Of a stretch of DNA of 64,000 nt, positions 49,906 through 63,299 are shown piece after piece. The translations under genes were made by a program, and so were the position numbers. Location of the stretch: positions 51,235,201 to 51,299,200 of the forward strand of contig OZ038422.1 in assembly GCA_964036155.1 (NCBI GenBank), given 5' to 3'. The notes below the pieces were generated by a model. That model was not told the origin of the DNA. It worked only from the letters and a program-made list of their open reading frames with translations, and ran no database searches. Each line of letters starts with the position of its first letter. Within the stretch, counting starts at the first letter, position 1. This stretch comes from Diploscapter coronatus. Its lineage: Eukaryota > Nematoda > Chromadorea > Rhabditida > Rhabditidae.

Positions 49906-50869
49906 TATTCAATCTACTCTACTAAACCTATAAATCTAGGAAATATTCAATTTTCTATTTCGTTATCATTAAATTATACAAGGGAGTGTTAATATAATTT
50001 TTCGCTAATACGTTAGCATTCTAAGAAAAGGCTTAACTATTTTCATCAAAATGTAAAGCATTTTGCATATTTTAAGCTAGTTAAGTGTTAACACTCTTAA
50101 ATCTAAATTAAAAGAAATTATTCAACAACAATCTCGCCCTCATTGCCTTATACCGGTCATACGTCTGCCAAAAATACTCTTAAATTAAATTCTAAGGGAT
50201 TTTTACTTTCCAGATAATTTTTTATTTTTAAGGTAAACCTTGAAAATTCACTTCTTATTGTGAGCTCTACATCGAAACTCAATTTCGCGTCTTTCTCTAG
50301 GAAACTTTCAAATTCAACTATTTTTTAAATTTCATGACTAGACATATCGTTTTAAAACCTAAGAATTCTGAAACAAACTGCCAACTTTCGGTAATATCAT
50401 TCATTTTCGATAACCTGAATGATATTTATAAATCGAAATTCTAGGAACTATCACAACTTCTGATCATCATTCTAGGGTGCCAAGCACTTTTCATAACTTC
50501 ATGAATTGAGTTTTGTTTTTATTTACTCGTCCTCGAAAAATCTCACAATTATCTACGGGTACATGAAATGATAGCCATAATGTTTGTAACATCTTACAAA
50601 ATAAATAATAATTTTATTCTTTTTACATTTTTATGGCAACGAAAAGTTTAAAAGTGGTAAATCTAGAATTGCACTTTCATCTGTGAAAATTAAAGACTAT
50701 CGAAGCTCAGATACACATTCGTAATTCTAGTGAGCGAATCATATCCGATTTTTGGGAATGTTTCAAAAACTTTTGGAAAAAAGATCTCAAATTTTGATAA
50801 TTCAACCAGAAGAAATTGTTATCTAACGAAGTTCATATATATGCAAAATATTGAAAAAAGATAAAATTT
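49906..50869. other. gene-free spacer after the K+ channel
   Basis: AT-rich, no ORF of note. It contains the 3' flank of the channel and of the convergent minus-strand exons. Confidence 0.5.
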
Positions 50870-53265
50870 TCACATTCGACTATCGTACGAGTACCTAGAT
50901 GACGTTGAGACCTCTTTTCTCCATTCGGAATTAACGCTTTGATTATCGATGTCAGATTCCAGCAGATCCCGCGATTCTGTCAATTGCCTCAGGGCCCGTT
51001 CGATTTCATCGTCCTCGTAACTTCGAGACATTCGGGGGTCGTTTCTGAGAATTTCCACTTTATTTGTTAGATAAAAACTCTATGGTGATAAAGTTACATG
51101 GTAGCCGTCAGATGCGTCGTAGTCATTTGGTCGAGTTGGCGGATGCAGGAGGCCTAAAATATTTTTAGACGATTTTTGGAACTGTTTCAAAATTTAAAAT
51201 AATTTTTCAAATAAAATTTTCAGCTGTGTGAAAATTTGATGCTCAATCATTAGCAACGTAGATTTTCAATTTGAAAAATGACTCAATTTTTTTTTAAGAT
51301 TGATGATTTTATTTTTACAAGTAACCGACTCCTCTTTCGGTGTGCAAAATAACATTTGAAATTAAAAAATCAACCTCAGCCCGATCGTTGCCATCCGTAA
51401 TCACAACTACTGCGTGGGCGAATCGGGGTCGTTCCAAAATAAGGTCCGCTGATTCTTCGGCAAGAAAATCGACAAATTGCTCGAGCACATTACGTAGCAA
51501 AGTCACGTCAAAACCCATATCGATACTGAGATTTCGAAAATTACTATTCAACGAGAAATTGAATTGGGAAATGATAGATTTTTTAGCTAGGGGAAAACTT
51601 GCTGAAATGTTTCAAAGAAATTTATCATAGAAAAGTTTGGCAAATAAATGATCAATTGGTGTTCAAAGAAGATTTCAATAAATAGTCTAGAGAAGCCAAA
51701 ATTTTCATTTTTTGAAGGGTGAAACCCATGAAAATGATCGAAAGCAAGAATACAAAGGAAGTGATGACTCAAAATGGCTAATGGCGTTCTTTTCACTATT
51801 GAAAAGAGGAAATTGATAGCACTTTTTTTTTTGGGAAATCAAGCATTGTTTGGAAGATTAAAAAAAACGCTTGTTACGAAAAATCAACAATCGAAATAAC
51901 ATATTTGGACCAGAAAGATTTGAAGCGAATCCAAAAATCGCAAAATTTTATAGAAGAAAGTTTTGTAATGAAGGAAAGTTGAGAAGAAAATATTTTCAAC
52001 GAACAAACTGTGTTGCAAAATGCACATTCTGAGTAATAAAATTCGAAACCAACTCGAAAAATCGTAAATTTTATAGAAAAAACGCATAATAATGGGATAA
52101 ATACAAGAAAAATTCGGATGCATTGAAATGTAAATTCGGGTAATGCGCAACTAGTCGAAGAGAAAGAAAGATAATGCAAATGGTTGAAAATGGAAGAGAC
52201 AGGAGAGAACGAAATAAAATACCAACTGAAAATTGAAAATAATGCTAGCGCCTAGAGGAATTTCCCTTTCCAACTTTTTCTTTCGCGTTTTCAACATAAA
52301 ATAGGAAAAAATTCGATATTCATAGCGAATGTTGGGTGTTTGGTTATAAATCTAAAGAAAATGAGATTAACGCAGGGCTTTTGAAAGAATTGGGGTTGGG
52401 GTTATAAATATCCGAAAAGGAGATTTACTTGTGAAGAAAACAATTTTATGGTTCTAAAGAATAATTTCCAAGAATTTTCAGAACATATAATGAGAATTCA
52501 CCTGAGATTATCATTATGAAAATTATTCATTTTACAGTTTCTGAAAAATAAGGAATATCGATCGATATAAAAAAGACTAACTGATAAGTTTAGGTTAGGT
52601 AGCCGATTTTACGAATGATCAGAGGTTTTAAAGGACGGGGAAGATTTTTTCTTTAGACGCCTTAATGAAAAGGCAGGTTAGCGGATGTCGTCTAAAGAAA
52701 AATGGAAGATAGGGAAAATCTTCGACATGAGAAAAAATGGATAGGAAAATTAATGAAGTCTGGGTTAAAGTATCAATTTCTTACTTCATCATGGAGTATA
52801 GAACTAAAAACCAGATCATATACTGCATAGCTTAGGTGGTATTCATGGAAATAAAGCAATTAGTTGAATAGAGAATTTTTTATATGATAAAGCGTAGGCT
52901 GGAAGAACTGGCTAAAATACACCATTGCATATCTGATATATTTATTCGGCGAGAAAGAACGATATCGATTGACAGAACACAAACGCTGGCTCGAGTATAT
53001 TATTTGTAGCTGTTATGCGACAGAAAGAGATAACGGTTAGAGAGAGTGAGATAACGATAGAATGAGAGAATTGTAGAAAAAGTGAAAACAGAGAAATTAT
53101 ATTTAGAAGCAAGAATATCAGAACAGATTTTTCTTCAATGATTACGTAAACTCTTGATCATTTTTCGTTCATATCAAATGTCGATTATTTTCCCTAAGAT
53201 TTTAAAGTAAAAAATCTTACTTTTCTGTCGCTCGACCATTTGGTTCAATCGGATGGCACATGGGT
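50870..53265 (-). CDS. tentative multi-exon gene with a von Willebrand A-like exon
   Basis: Four minus-strand exons can be joined in phase. 53265-53221 gives MCHPIEPNGRATEN. 51525 to about 51378 gives IDMGFDVTLLRNVLEQFVDF, ...RPRFAHAVVVITDGNDRAE, which resembles the central beta-strand and TDG of a vWA domain. About 51155-51102 follows. The last exon ends at 50870 (SYEDDEIERALRQLTESRD, ...SEWRKEVSTSSRYSYDSRM). The vWA exon may instead read through to its own stop at 51315, making two genes. The exon near 51130 is open in two frames, one giving PPTRPNDYDASDGYH, typical of a cytosolic tail. No MIDAS DxSxS motif is visible. Treat boundaries and unity as unproven. Confidence 0.3.
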
Positions 53266-54151
53266 CTAAATTTTGGCAAAAAATTACGAAAATAAATCGT
53301 TCAAAAGTTTTGAGAGAACGACTTTCAAACGGGTATTTCGAGAATGAATGAGTGAAAATTGAACAGTTCGGTTAGGTAAACAGTAGATTCTTCGGGTTTA
53401 GACAATACGCAGAAATATTTCTTAGGGGAAAGGTGGGAAAGTTTCAAGACAGTTTTAGAAAAGTATTAAGAAGTTGAGAAATAGTATTGAGAGTGTAGGA
53501 AAATTATTGAAGTTCAAGAAATATTATTCGAAAATAGGCAAAAAGAAATATAAAAAAGAAGTTATAAACGGTTAGAGATTGAAATAGCTTTGCCAGAGGG
53601 TCTAAGAAAGAGTAAATCGTTTTCTAATACAAGAAACTAGCGAAATACTAAGGGAAAAGAAACCAGAAGACCTCTTGGTAAAGCTTCAATCATATAGTAA
53701 ACAAACCATTTCATCCGATTCTTATTGATAGAATAGGTTAGTTCCCTCATTTCTCAAAAATTCAGCTGGTTACTTTAACCCTCTCAATTTCTCTTGTCTA
53801 TCATTCTTGCATCAGGCTGATTTCGATCCTTCCAATATCAAAGACCACCAACACTTGATAAAAGACGTTTATTTGACCCGTAACTACGTGAAAACCCAAA
53901 ATTTACAGATATTTTACTTTTTTAATGAAATGTTTCGAATTATCATAAAACAATTCTGCGAAAAGTTATTGGTTCAAAGCATTTCACTTACATTTGTGTT
54001 GAACATTTGGAGCCATGCAAAGCTTGATACTTTGTTTTCACTCACTGTGATAAAATATTGGCTGAAATTAAGATTATTTTTTACATAATGAGTGGTATAG
54101 TCGTGCATAGTGAACAAAAGGGATTCTCACTTCCATGCAGTGTCGTATAAC
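53266..54151. other. spacer, no gene established
   Basis: A plus-strand frame open at about 53807-54088 starts with coding-like sequence (ADFDPSNIKDHQHLIKDVYL) after a CATCAG acceptor-like site. It soon becomes AT-rich with no domain and is not called. Confidence 0.35.
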
Positions 54152-57095
54152 TTAGTCCCAATCTATCGTGCCGCTAAGTTGTTTGATAATGGTGGGCCTT
54201 ATGCGTTCGAGAATCTTAGATTTTGTTGCGTTTTCTAGGAACACTTTATAAAAGGCGTTGTTTAATCGGAGCGTACTTTTGAAGTAATCGAGAAGTTGTC
54301 TTTGAATGTCTAGTCTTTTGACATCCAATTCTATTGTATCCAAGATTTTGTCGTAAATTTCACCACGAGCTCGCAAGCCCCACAAAAAATCATTGTGGTT
54401 AAAGTCCTCCAGTTTTCTGAAAAAATAGATAAGTTAAAAAATCAGGCCTATAATTTTAAGCGTAGTCCTCTTACTGATGCTATAATGGTGAGAACAAGTT
54501 TATGAGAGTAATCTACTTTCTCAGAATAGGTAAAAATTCGATTAGGTTTCACAAAATTTTAAGCCCGTTATGTCGAACAATTATACGATAGCATCAGTTT
54601 TCCTCATTAAAATTAAAACCTACACAATTTCCTTGATACTGGATTCAGGTAGACTCGGCAACAAGTATTTTTCAACATCCGCTGCACTTGCTAGCCAATC
54701 GTTATTCGAATAGAATATCGTCAATGGTACTTTAACCCTCGATAAATCATAGTCATGTATCTGAAATAATCGCTTTCCAATTAACCTCCCAATTAACTTT
54801 AATTACCTTATACTGATTGGTGATGAAATTCGCCATTCTGTGGGTCTTCACCATCTGAGCGAAATGTAACATATTCCGCGAAGAAGTTCCCGCCGGATTG
54901 TGAGCAAGGTAAATACCGATTCTCGACTTAATTATCATAGTTATAGTTAATTGCCATAATTAATTAATAGCTACCGAATTAAATTGATTGCTGTCAGGAC
55001 CACTAGCGGAAAAGATGAAGTTTTCACAAAGAGGGCTTCCCTTCTTGTCTCCGCAAATGATATCCGTCATCAGTTTAGTGAATAGGTTATTCGACAGAAA
55101 TTCACCGTCACCGAAAATGTTGTAGAAGAGCTAAAAATTCTAATTGTATAAGGTTTTTAAAAGTTAGAGCTACGCTGAATTGCTCATAGGTTTCTCCAAG
55201 GTAGTGGAATAAACCTTTAACGCTTTCCATACGATACACCGGGGCCATCGCGAAGAATTTTCGAATCTGAAAGGCGATTTTGCTACTTTTGAAAACAATA
55301 TAATAAAATAATGGTTGTTTCCATGACCTATTCTGTTTCTTCAGGTGATTTCTTTCTCTCTACACCTCTCAAAGCTATCAAAATATCTCATGTGCGTTTT
55401 CTTCTTCATTGAAATTCGTATGTCACCAGAAAACTAATCAGCCAAAACAGAAGTTTCAAATAAAATATTTTAAAGCATAAAATTAACCTTTTTCGCGAAA
55501 CTCTGATCTCTGCTCAACTTGGCGAACATTGTTAAAGCTCCTTGGGAATGACCAACGTAGTAGAGGTGTTTCTGCTTGGTCGTCTTCAGGACGAAATTTA
55601 TCATCGCTGGGATATCGTATTTTGCCATTTCGTCCCAGCTTAAATTTGATTAATCCATAATGATGGATTCACTTTGACGTTATTTCGTTAAGAACTCATC
55701 CGGACCAGCAATATTTTCAAATTTATCACAAATTTCAGATCTCCTTAACTGAAGGTGTCTAATAGCTTTTATCGGAGCTGTTAACGAGCTATCAAATACG
55801 TGTTTTACAATAATATCGAAAACAATGAAGCGTATTTTATTTAAAAAAAAATTACCTGAATCTCCAATAATTCGGATTCCTGGATGACATTTTCAAATGG
55901 CTTTTCGAATAAGTGTTGCCTCGCATGTTTCCCAGCCACACGTCATAGCCCTTATCCGCGAATATGAAGCCTAATTAATTTTAATCGCCCTAATTAAGTA
56001 CAATTTAATTACCTGGTGACTGATGTGGCAGATTTAGCAGCCAAATCGAGCTTGTGCATAATAGTCCATGTTGCAAAAATACGACTGGTTTGTCCTTATT
56101 TTTAGATCCAGCTAAAACCAATTCAAGAATTTCGAGTTTTGAAGAGATTGATTGATGTTATCGATTTATTGATTTTTCTTTTGAAGATCGACTTTACGAA
56201 TTCTCACTTCAACTTACAGCGTCCGTGAGGTATCCTATGTAGAGTTAGAATGTACTCATCCTCGGTCAAGACCTCGTAAGTCTCGATTGGATAGCCCCAA
56301 TGACGAACGATTTCTGGCTAAAATGGCAAATTCGTATTTGTTGAAATAAAATATGGAAACTCTTTCATTTTTTCGAAATTACCCTCTTCTAATTGTAAAC
56401 TTAAAACAAATGAAGATCACATTTTTCATCAATTAATGATAAAGTCATCGACCGCTGAACATTGAAACATTCAAAGTCAAAAATCTTATCACAAATAGGA
56501 TTTCAATTGTAATAATTTTCAAAAATTTTTAACAAATTTAACAATGCCTTGAATTATTTAGTGCTCGACTCACTTCCGAAATAATTAAAAGTCTCTAATA
56601 GCCTTACCACATCCATAAGCGACTCAGGATTGATGCTGATATTCATTTGTACGTCCTCCATTTTGGGCATCGGTGGTAGTGCCACTGATTTCATATCGAA
56701 TAAGTTCGGTAAATTCGGAAGAGCCACAGGGGTTAAATTTGCCAGATTCAAAGATTCCAATTTTGGAAATGGTGTTATGGGAAACGGGTTCTGAAATCTC
56801 ATTACCATTTTAAAATCACTCTATCTCTTACCAAATTTGATGGTAGAGTAGGGAAGATGGTGCTCTTGGAAACATCTGGAACAATCGTTGGTAGAGTCAT
56901 GTCCCTGAAGAGCGGTGACATCGTGAATAGGTCGGTCAATTTTGGGAATACCGAGGTGGTAACCGGGGAGATGGGCTTATTTGTGGTAGTCGACACGGTA
57001 CTGGTATTCATGGTACCATTTTGGAACTTCGTGCTATCATCCTGATGCGAATTGTATACCAAAATGGTAATCAGAATAGTGTTCAACAGAAGCAT
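54152..57095 (-). CDS. acid-lipase family alpha/beta hydrolase with Pro/Thr-rich N-terminal linker
   Basis: Secreted or lysosomal lipase of the gastric/lysosomal acid lipase family. Start at 57095 with a signal peptide ([20 protein letters not shown]). Unusually, about 140 residues of Thr/Pro/Leu-rich sequence ([34 protein letters not shown]) lie before the lipase domain. The domain then starts as usual with [20 protein letters not shown], followed by [23 protein letters not shown] (oxyanion region), [14 protein letters not shown] and [16 protein letters not shown] (nucleophile Ser). Further on are [46 protein letters not shown] (catalytic Asp) and [15 protein letters not shown] (catalytic His). 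An extra C-terminal stretch of about 60 residues follows, ending TIDWD at 54152. About a dozen short exons; the full triad suggests an active enzyme. Confidence 0.85.
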
Positions 57096-58726
57096 GATGG
57101 GATTTGAATGGATTTATAAGTAAAAGTGAGAAAATGCTGAAGATAGTTATAGGGAAAGGGAGGGAGAGAAAACTAGCGCCTTCTGGCTATATCCAGGTCA
57201 CTCTATGTCTCTCTTCCATGCTATTTCTTCTATTTTTTCCTTCTTTTCCTCTAGATTTTCCCTGCTATTTCGCCAATTCCTGCTTTTTCCCTATTTGTCC
57301 AGCGCTATTTCACGCTCGTTCATCTTTCATCATTTACATGACTCGTCGCGCTCCGAAACAAGATTTACTTCCAAGTATGACCAAGAAAGCTTGAAATCCA
57401 TAATTAGTAAAAACTTGTCGAAGAATGACCAGTTTTTTTAAGTTAATGAAATTTTGTGAAGATCAGCCTTTTTGTCAAGTTAATATTATCAACAGCCAGT
57501 ATTAGACTCAAATTTGTTGAGGAAAATAGTAATATTCGAAATTAGTGAAAATTCATGAAGATCAGCTTTGTCTTATCAGATTGGCAATATTGAAGGTGCC
57601 AACTTTACCAAGATAGTTGTTAAATTGAATAAAGACAATCTTGACATTTGTCGACAAACTCAAGAAAAACCCAATTTGCCGGATATACGGTATTTAGTCG
57701 ATAGGAATTTCATCTCCATTTTCGAAGACCACCTTACATATCTGTATCGCTCCTTCTGAAAAGAACATTGTTGTGCTGAAGGTCAACCGTTTTTTGCTCT
57801 ACTTCTTCTTTCTATCACCTCCAACAATATCGTACTATTTCTCGCTCGTTTCCCAATTTTCACACGGCCATTTCGATGTCAATTTGTCAAAATGGTGCAT
57901 GTCTCTCAAATTTCAATGATCTTTTTCATTTTTCCATGCTATTTTTCACTTTCTTCCTGTCAACACCTCAAGCATTTTTATGTGTAAAATGTAAAAACAC
58001 GACAAATTCGAATCGAAATTCCGAAAATAGAGTTTATAAAATATACTTTTTATTATGGACACTTTAAACTACAATAGTTTTATCGGAGTTTTCAAAAATC
58101 AGAAAATCTAATTTTCCTAAGAGTTCCCTAAAGACTCGTATCATCGCCTAGATAAAATCATTAAGTAATTGAAAAGAAAAGCTATTGAATGACAAAAAAG
58201 CTATTGGGTTGAGATTTGAAGATATGGGATTTTCAGAGCTTTGAACTATGCAATCCGGTTTCTCTTCCTATTCTTTATCATTGGACGAAAATTTAGCCCA
58301 ATTGAATATGATTTGACAGTGACAAATTGCGAGTTTTCCAGGCTCAGAGAAAATTTATTGCTGGAACAGACGTTTTTGAAAATATGCAAAAAGAAATCTG
58401 AGTTTTTTGATTTTTTATAGTTTCAAAACTAACAAAATCAAAATGGAATTTCTTTATTTTCATTAAAGATTCAGCAACTCATTTATCACCAATAAAATTT
58501 CCAAAATTTCATTATCTCCAATGCTTTCTTATGTCAAACCACGCCCATTTTGCATTTCTCCATTGGCCCTTTCGCGTTGTAGTGGCTCTTTTCGCCCCGC
58601 CCACTTGTTGAACTCACCGAACCCTTTCTTGATACGACACCTTTCATTCGTTTCTTCTTATTATCGTATCAATTATCGATAACTACTCCCTAATTATCTA
58701 GTTTTCAAGTAATTAAGTAAGTAATT
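57096..58726. other. intergenic region between divergent genes
   Basis: Contains the promoters of the lipase (minus) and the DM gene (plus). A plus-strand frame at 57568-57759 looks mildly coding (IGNIEGANFTKIVVKLNKDN) but has no partners and is not called. Confidence 0.45.
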
Positions 58727-59997
58727 ATGCCCAAGGAGCAGTACATGTGTCAGTTGTGCGCGAATCACGGGATTTTCAATCAGCCGAAGAAAGGTCACAA
58801 GCAGAAATGCCCACATCGGGCCTGTCCGTGAGTTAATTAGCCGAACAGCTGGTTTAATTGATCGATTATTTTCCTTTTAAATTTAACCAGGCTCTATCTG
58901 CCAATAGTTATTTGAAATTTTTAACTACCCATTTATTGTGTTGAAACATAGTTTCAAAAACATCAAATTTCTAATTTGTTCAACGAAGTCTGTTGTCAGG
59001 TGCTCCCTATGCGCTTTGAATACCAAACGACGAGCTCTCGATCAGATGGAGCGTTCCTTGCGAAGCGTGCCGCAGAGTTTGTCTTTACCGACTTCAGTGG
59101 CAAGCGGTGGGATTGTTTACCTTGTTGAAAGATATACTTTTCAAAATTCAGTCTTTTTTGAGTTCTTTGCCATTTTCTTATCCGATGACAGTAATATTTC
59201 AGCCGACAGCTGGCCTCCAATTCACGCCTTTTGAGTGAAATGAGAATTTGACTTTTTTCTTTAAATTTACCTAAAATAAGAAAGTTCAAACCTTATAGAA
59301 ATATGTGAGAGTTTTAATTAAAGATTTTGAAAATTATTTTATCTTAGAAAACAAACAACTTATGCGAATTAATGATCATGGTTCATCAATTTTTTCATGA
59401 AGATTTTACTGAATCGTATCCAAACTTTCAAAGATCTTTCAGTTGCAAAAAGTGCAATATCAATATCATTGTGTGAGGTGTTTTCATTACCTAGGATTCC
59501 TCATTTTCCTGCTCTTAAATTACGCAATAAATCCCGGACAACACTTATTTTACGATTTTTATGGCCATCTAATTGGTATTAGTTTTCGAGTTTCAGAACA
59601 AAGTGCTTCTGACAAATCTTCGTCCACCTTTCCTGAAGCTTCGCCCGATTCTTCGAAAGTCGGCGACTTCAAAAATCAGGAAAATCGAAATGGGTAAAAT
59701 TTCGATCTTTTCAAAGAAAATAAAAAATAAATTTTCAGACACGAAAGCTCGATTTTTCCCTTGTCATTCGTGCTCGAAAACCTTGGAAACGAAGTTCAGG
59801 TTCTAATTTTTCGATATTAAAAAGACAATGAAAAATTTCAGATATCCCAGGCTTCTGTCAATCCCGTCCCAGTCGTGATAGACTACAGCCTTCAAAACTC
59901 CCCCAGCAAAACCCCGCCAAATTCTCCTGATAAGTATTCCCAGTCCCAGAAAAAGCCCTACAGTATCTTTCATTCAGTCGAGAAATTAGTCACATAA
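58727..59997 (+). CDS. DM-domain (doublesex/mab-3) transcription factor
   Basis: Nuclear DNA-binding protein of the Dmrt family, often linked to sex-specific development. Five exons (58727-58827, 59000-59106, 59597-59693, 59739-59799, 59842-59997) total 522 nt, or 173 residues. The DM domain is at the very N-terminus: YMCQLCANHGIFNQPKKGHK, then QKCPHRACPCSLCALNTKRR. All Cys and His ligands of the two intertwined zinc sites are present, and a basic recognition helix (RRALDQMERSLR) follows. Intron 1 falls between CP and CSLC. The remaining 110 residues are Ser/Pro-rich without a recognised DMA or other domain. The assignment to the family is firm; which dmd paralog is not known. Confidence 0.88.
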
Positions 59998-61124
59998 AAA
60001 CTCCATTCTTTATTGATTTTTCTTAGAGTATACGGTAATTGACATTTAAGCACGCTTTCATTTTATGAGCTTTATAGCTTACACTTGTCAAAGTCAGAAT
60101 TATTTATTTCAAATGTTTAGGAAACGATCGTAAATTCCGTTTTCAAGTAAAAAAGCTTGAAAAATTCATATTTTATGAAAAAGTTATAAAAAATTAGATC
60201 CTGCTCCCTGTAATGAGAGTATCGTCGAAATGATTGAAACGGTGTATCGCATAATCGGTGTCAATTTGCTGGCAGAAAAATTATGGCAGGTGTTTACCGC
60301 TTGCATTTCTAGTCATTCAGGCGTCTTTTTTCTACTTTCATAAATCTCTAAGATTTCTATGATCCCTACAAATTTTCCGATTTCTCTTTCCTCTATCAAT
60401 CTTTCAGACTATTTCTTTCGAAGATGGAAACTCGTTATTCCGTCGTTTTTTCCACCGCCAATCTGTCAACGGCACCCGTAAAATATGAGCGTAATTAAAC
60501 TAAAACGGACATGACAATTGGAAAAGGAGTTTGTAATAGAAAATCTCTCGAAGAAAAGGAATGAAAATGATTCAAAATCTCAATCACTCGAAACATAGCT
60601 TAGGATATTTGAAATGAAATCTGTACCAATTTACAATTTTGTCCAGACCCAGGCAACGCATAAACCGAACCCTTCTTCCGGACTCCTTTAAACCAAAGTC
60701 GCAATACTTATCTCATTAGATACTCTTGATCATCTATGAGATGAACGTTGTCTAGCGAGAAGGGCAATGACGCTGGTACGAATTACGGAGTGAAAATGGA
60801 TATCGGCAAATGAATGATACGAAAATCAGAGGAAGGCACAGTATGAGAAATCAAGAGAGCAAATAATGCACTTTAGGCCATAAGTCATTGAAAATCTGGT
60901 AGAACATTCGAAGCTTCGATAACAAAACATCGTGCATTTCTTCCGCTTTATTTATTCTTTTTACTTAACTTAATTGTTTCTATATTTATGCAAATCAGCT
61001 AAATCGTAATTAGATGAAACGCCTTTCTCACATAATTTATGTCTTCCATTCAAGTGCAAAATATTCAATAGATCTTCATTTATCTATGTACAAATATCTT
61101 TTAAATAAATTTTCATCAACAATA
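59998..61124. other. intergenic region
   Basis: No gene recognised; 3' flank of the DM gene and of the convergent small membrane-protein gene. Confidence 0.5.
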
Positions 61125-61327
61125 TCATATGCTGGCAGCTCTCTGGGGATCAATATACGAATCTAAAATAAAGATTATATTTAAAACTAAAGAAAAAGAA
61201 AACTCAAACCTTTCAAAAACCTCTGTCTCCTTCTGTCAACGTAAACGAACCAAGCAGCTACAGCAACTATAGCAATAATCAACAAACATGTGATCGTATA
61301 AATAATAATTAACCACGCGGACCACAT
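61125..61327 (-). CDS. 51-residue single-pass membrane protein
   Basis: Two exons: 61210-61327 and 61125-61162, 156 nt including stop. The ATG at 61327 is followed by one long hydrophobic segment (MWSAWLIIIYTITCLLIIAI, then VAVAAWFVYV). A basic stop-transfer patch (DRRRQRFLK) comes next, and a short cytosolic tail (DSYIDPQRAASI). The GTTTGAG donor and TTTTAG acceptor give a phase-1 join. Not recognised as a known micropeptide. Such proteins usually act as small membrane regulators, but that is only inference. Confidence 0.6.
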
Positions 61328-63299
61328 AATTACGGTATTTAAGTATAAGTATTGAGTTAGTTAAGATAATTATCTGTAGATTAGTTGAATATCCTTATGG
61401 GGTTGAGATTATTGGAATCCCTTTTGGCTTAAATGGTGATTGACTCCGCTTGACCTGTTTGTGGTTGAATAGAATCCAATTGAAAACGAGCCTAAACAAT
61501 AAAATTCTGATCGGAAGTAACGGGGAAAATCAATATGTTACAAAAATCGTCTAATAAAAATTAAATTGAGAAAAAATAGAACAATTTTCAGAAAACTCAG
61601 CCCACAATTTAGTAAAATATATTTTGAAAGTCAGTTTTTCAAAAGGATTTTGAAAGTTCCTAGAAGACGTCAAGTCGCTAATTACGTAAAATATGCTCAG
61701 ATTTAGAACAAATCTTAGAAATAAATTGTAAATCGAGCCAATTTCTAGACAAACTTTACTTGCAAGTGTGCGCGAGACTCTTTGCCGAAGGCATGTTTGA
61801 CAAGTAGAAGAGTGGCGAAGGATCACGTAATCCTTAGAGAAGAAAAGAAACAGAAATGAGAAAAATAACTAGGTAAATAAAGAGAAAAGCGTCGGAAACA
61901 TATTTCCGGAGCATGATTCAGCGTATTGATTTATCGCTTATCGCTTATCGATTTTTCCTCCCTTTTTATCAAAATTACAATGATTCATAAAGTAATTTTT
62001 GAAGTAAAAAATCGATATCTTATTTTAAAATCTACAAATCATATATTGCCTAAGGCTATATGATTTGAGTCGGAAATCGATATGAGCTATTTCCACGCAA
62101 AATGGATGAGCATAAAGGAAATATGATTGAAATGCGCATGCATAGGAAGGGAGCGAAAGTAACTTAGAGAGCACAGAGAAGTCAAAAAGAGAAGGAATTC
62201 AAAAAGATTCACAAATGGAGAGAGAATAGGGGAGCATATAAAATGAAGAGAGAGAAAGTATAAATATCAAAATGATGACTCAAGTGGATGACTTTCCTTT
62301 CACGCCTCTTCTCTTTTCAGGAATATTGGGAAATTCATTCATCGCAAAGTCGGAAAGTTCGCCCATTTTTATTTATCAATGCTGTTCGCCCTTTAATCAG
62401 GGTGAACTTTACAAATCTTCGATAAAAGCGAAGAGTGATTCTCCTTCACACCTCTCAAATTTTAACCTTTCCAAACCATAAATGGGCATGAGAATTTTCC
62501 TCTGATAAAAGAAATTTTCCCGCCCATTTCAAACACTCAATTTGCAAGTGAAATTGCCAATTTTCCAATGGAATACATGTTCGACATTCAAAACACTTCA
62601 AGAAGGAACTCTTTTATTTATTTAGAAAAAGAAATAAAGAAAAGCTTTTTTCTTAAATAGCGAAAAATGAAATTTTGGACAAATTCTTTATAAGAGATTA
62701 GTTTAAATAATTTGTTTCCTTTGATAGGCTAAATTTCCAAACTCTTTCGAACAAATATTCCAACAAACAACTTCTTTTAAGATATAAGATAAGATAAGTC
62801 CGCATTATAATAATAACCAAAAATTTTGTGAAGGATATGAAATGATAAGATTAATGCTTTGAAAAGAAATATTCCTTTCATGAAATCTGAAAAATCTCTA
62901 AACCTCGGCGCCGTTCCCATCTCACGTAAACGATACGCTTTGTTGCCTCCCTCGAAATGGCTCGCCTTTAGAAGTCAAACGTATTAGCTATGCATTAAAC
63001 AAACATTGAAAAGCATGCAACAGATTTGCAGAAATGAAAACAGAACATCACATGTGTCACTTTTTGTATACAAATTAAGACAAATTTAGAGAAGGGAGTA
63101 GGGCTTAAAATTTATAATTTTCGTTAATTTAGATCCACAAGACATGGAAAATTAATGCATGTAGCGAGGTAAAAATTGAAATTTGTTAAACATCATGCAA
63201 GATCAAGCACTTCAAGTACTTTTGTTTATTTAAGTTTAAAAAAATTGCGAGCATTTGCATTTCGATATACCCGATGGTCGATCCCTTTTCAAAATAGTT
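61328..63299. other. 2 kb gene-free stretch
   Basis: AT-rich, with a purine-rich patch at 62155-62260 (gagagaaag-type). Short ORFs at 61551-61826 and 62272-62481 have no domain signature. No element with clear terminal repeats was seen. Confidence 0.5.

Noticed and set aside
53807..54088. Plus-strand open frame starting ADFDPSNIKDHQH
   Set aside because: Begins plausibly after an acceptor-like CATCAG but has no linked exons and turns into AT-driven Leu/Phe sequence.
57568..57759. Plus-strand open frame IGNIEGANFTKIVVK
   Set aside because: Mild coding look, but no start, no neighbouring exons and no family match.
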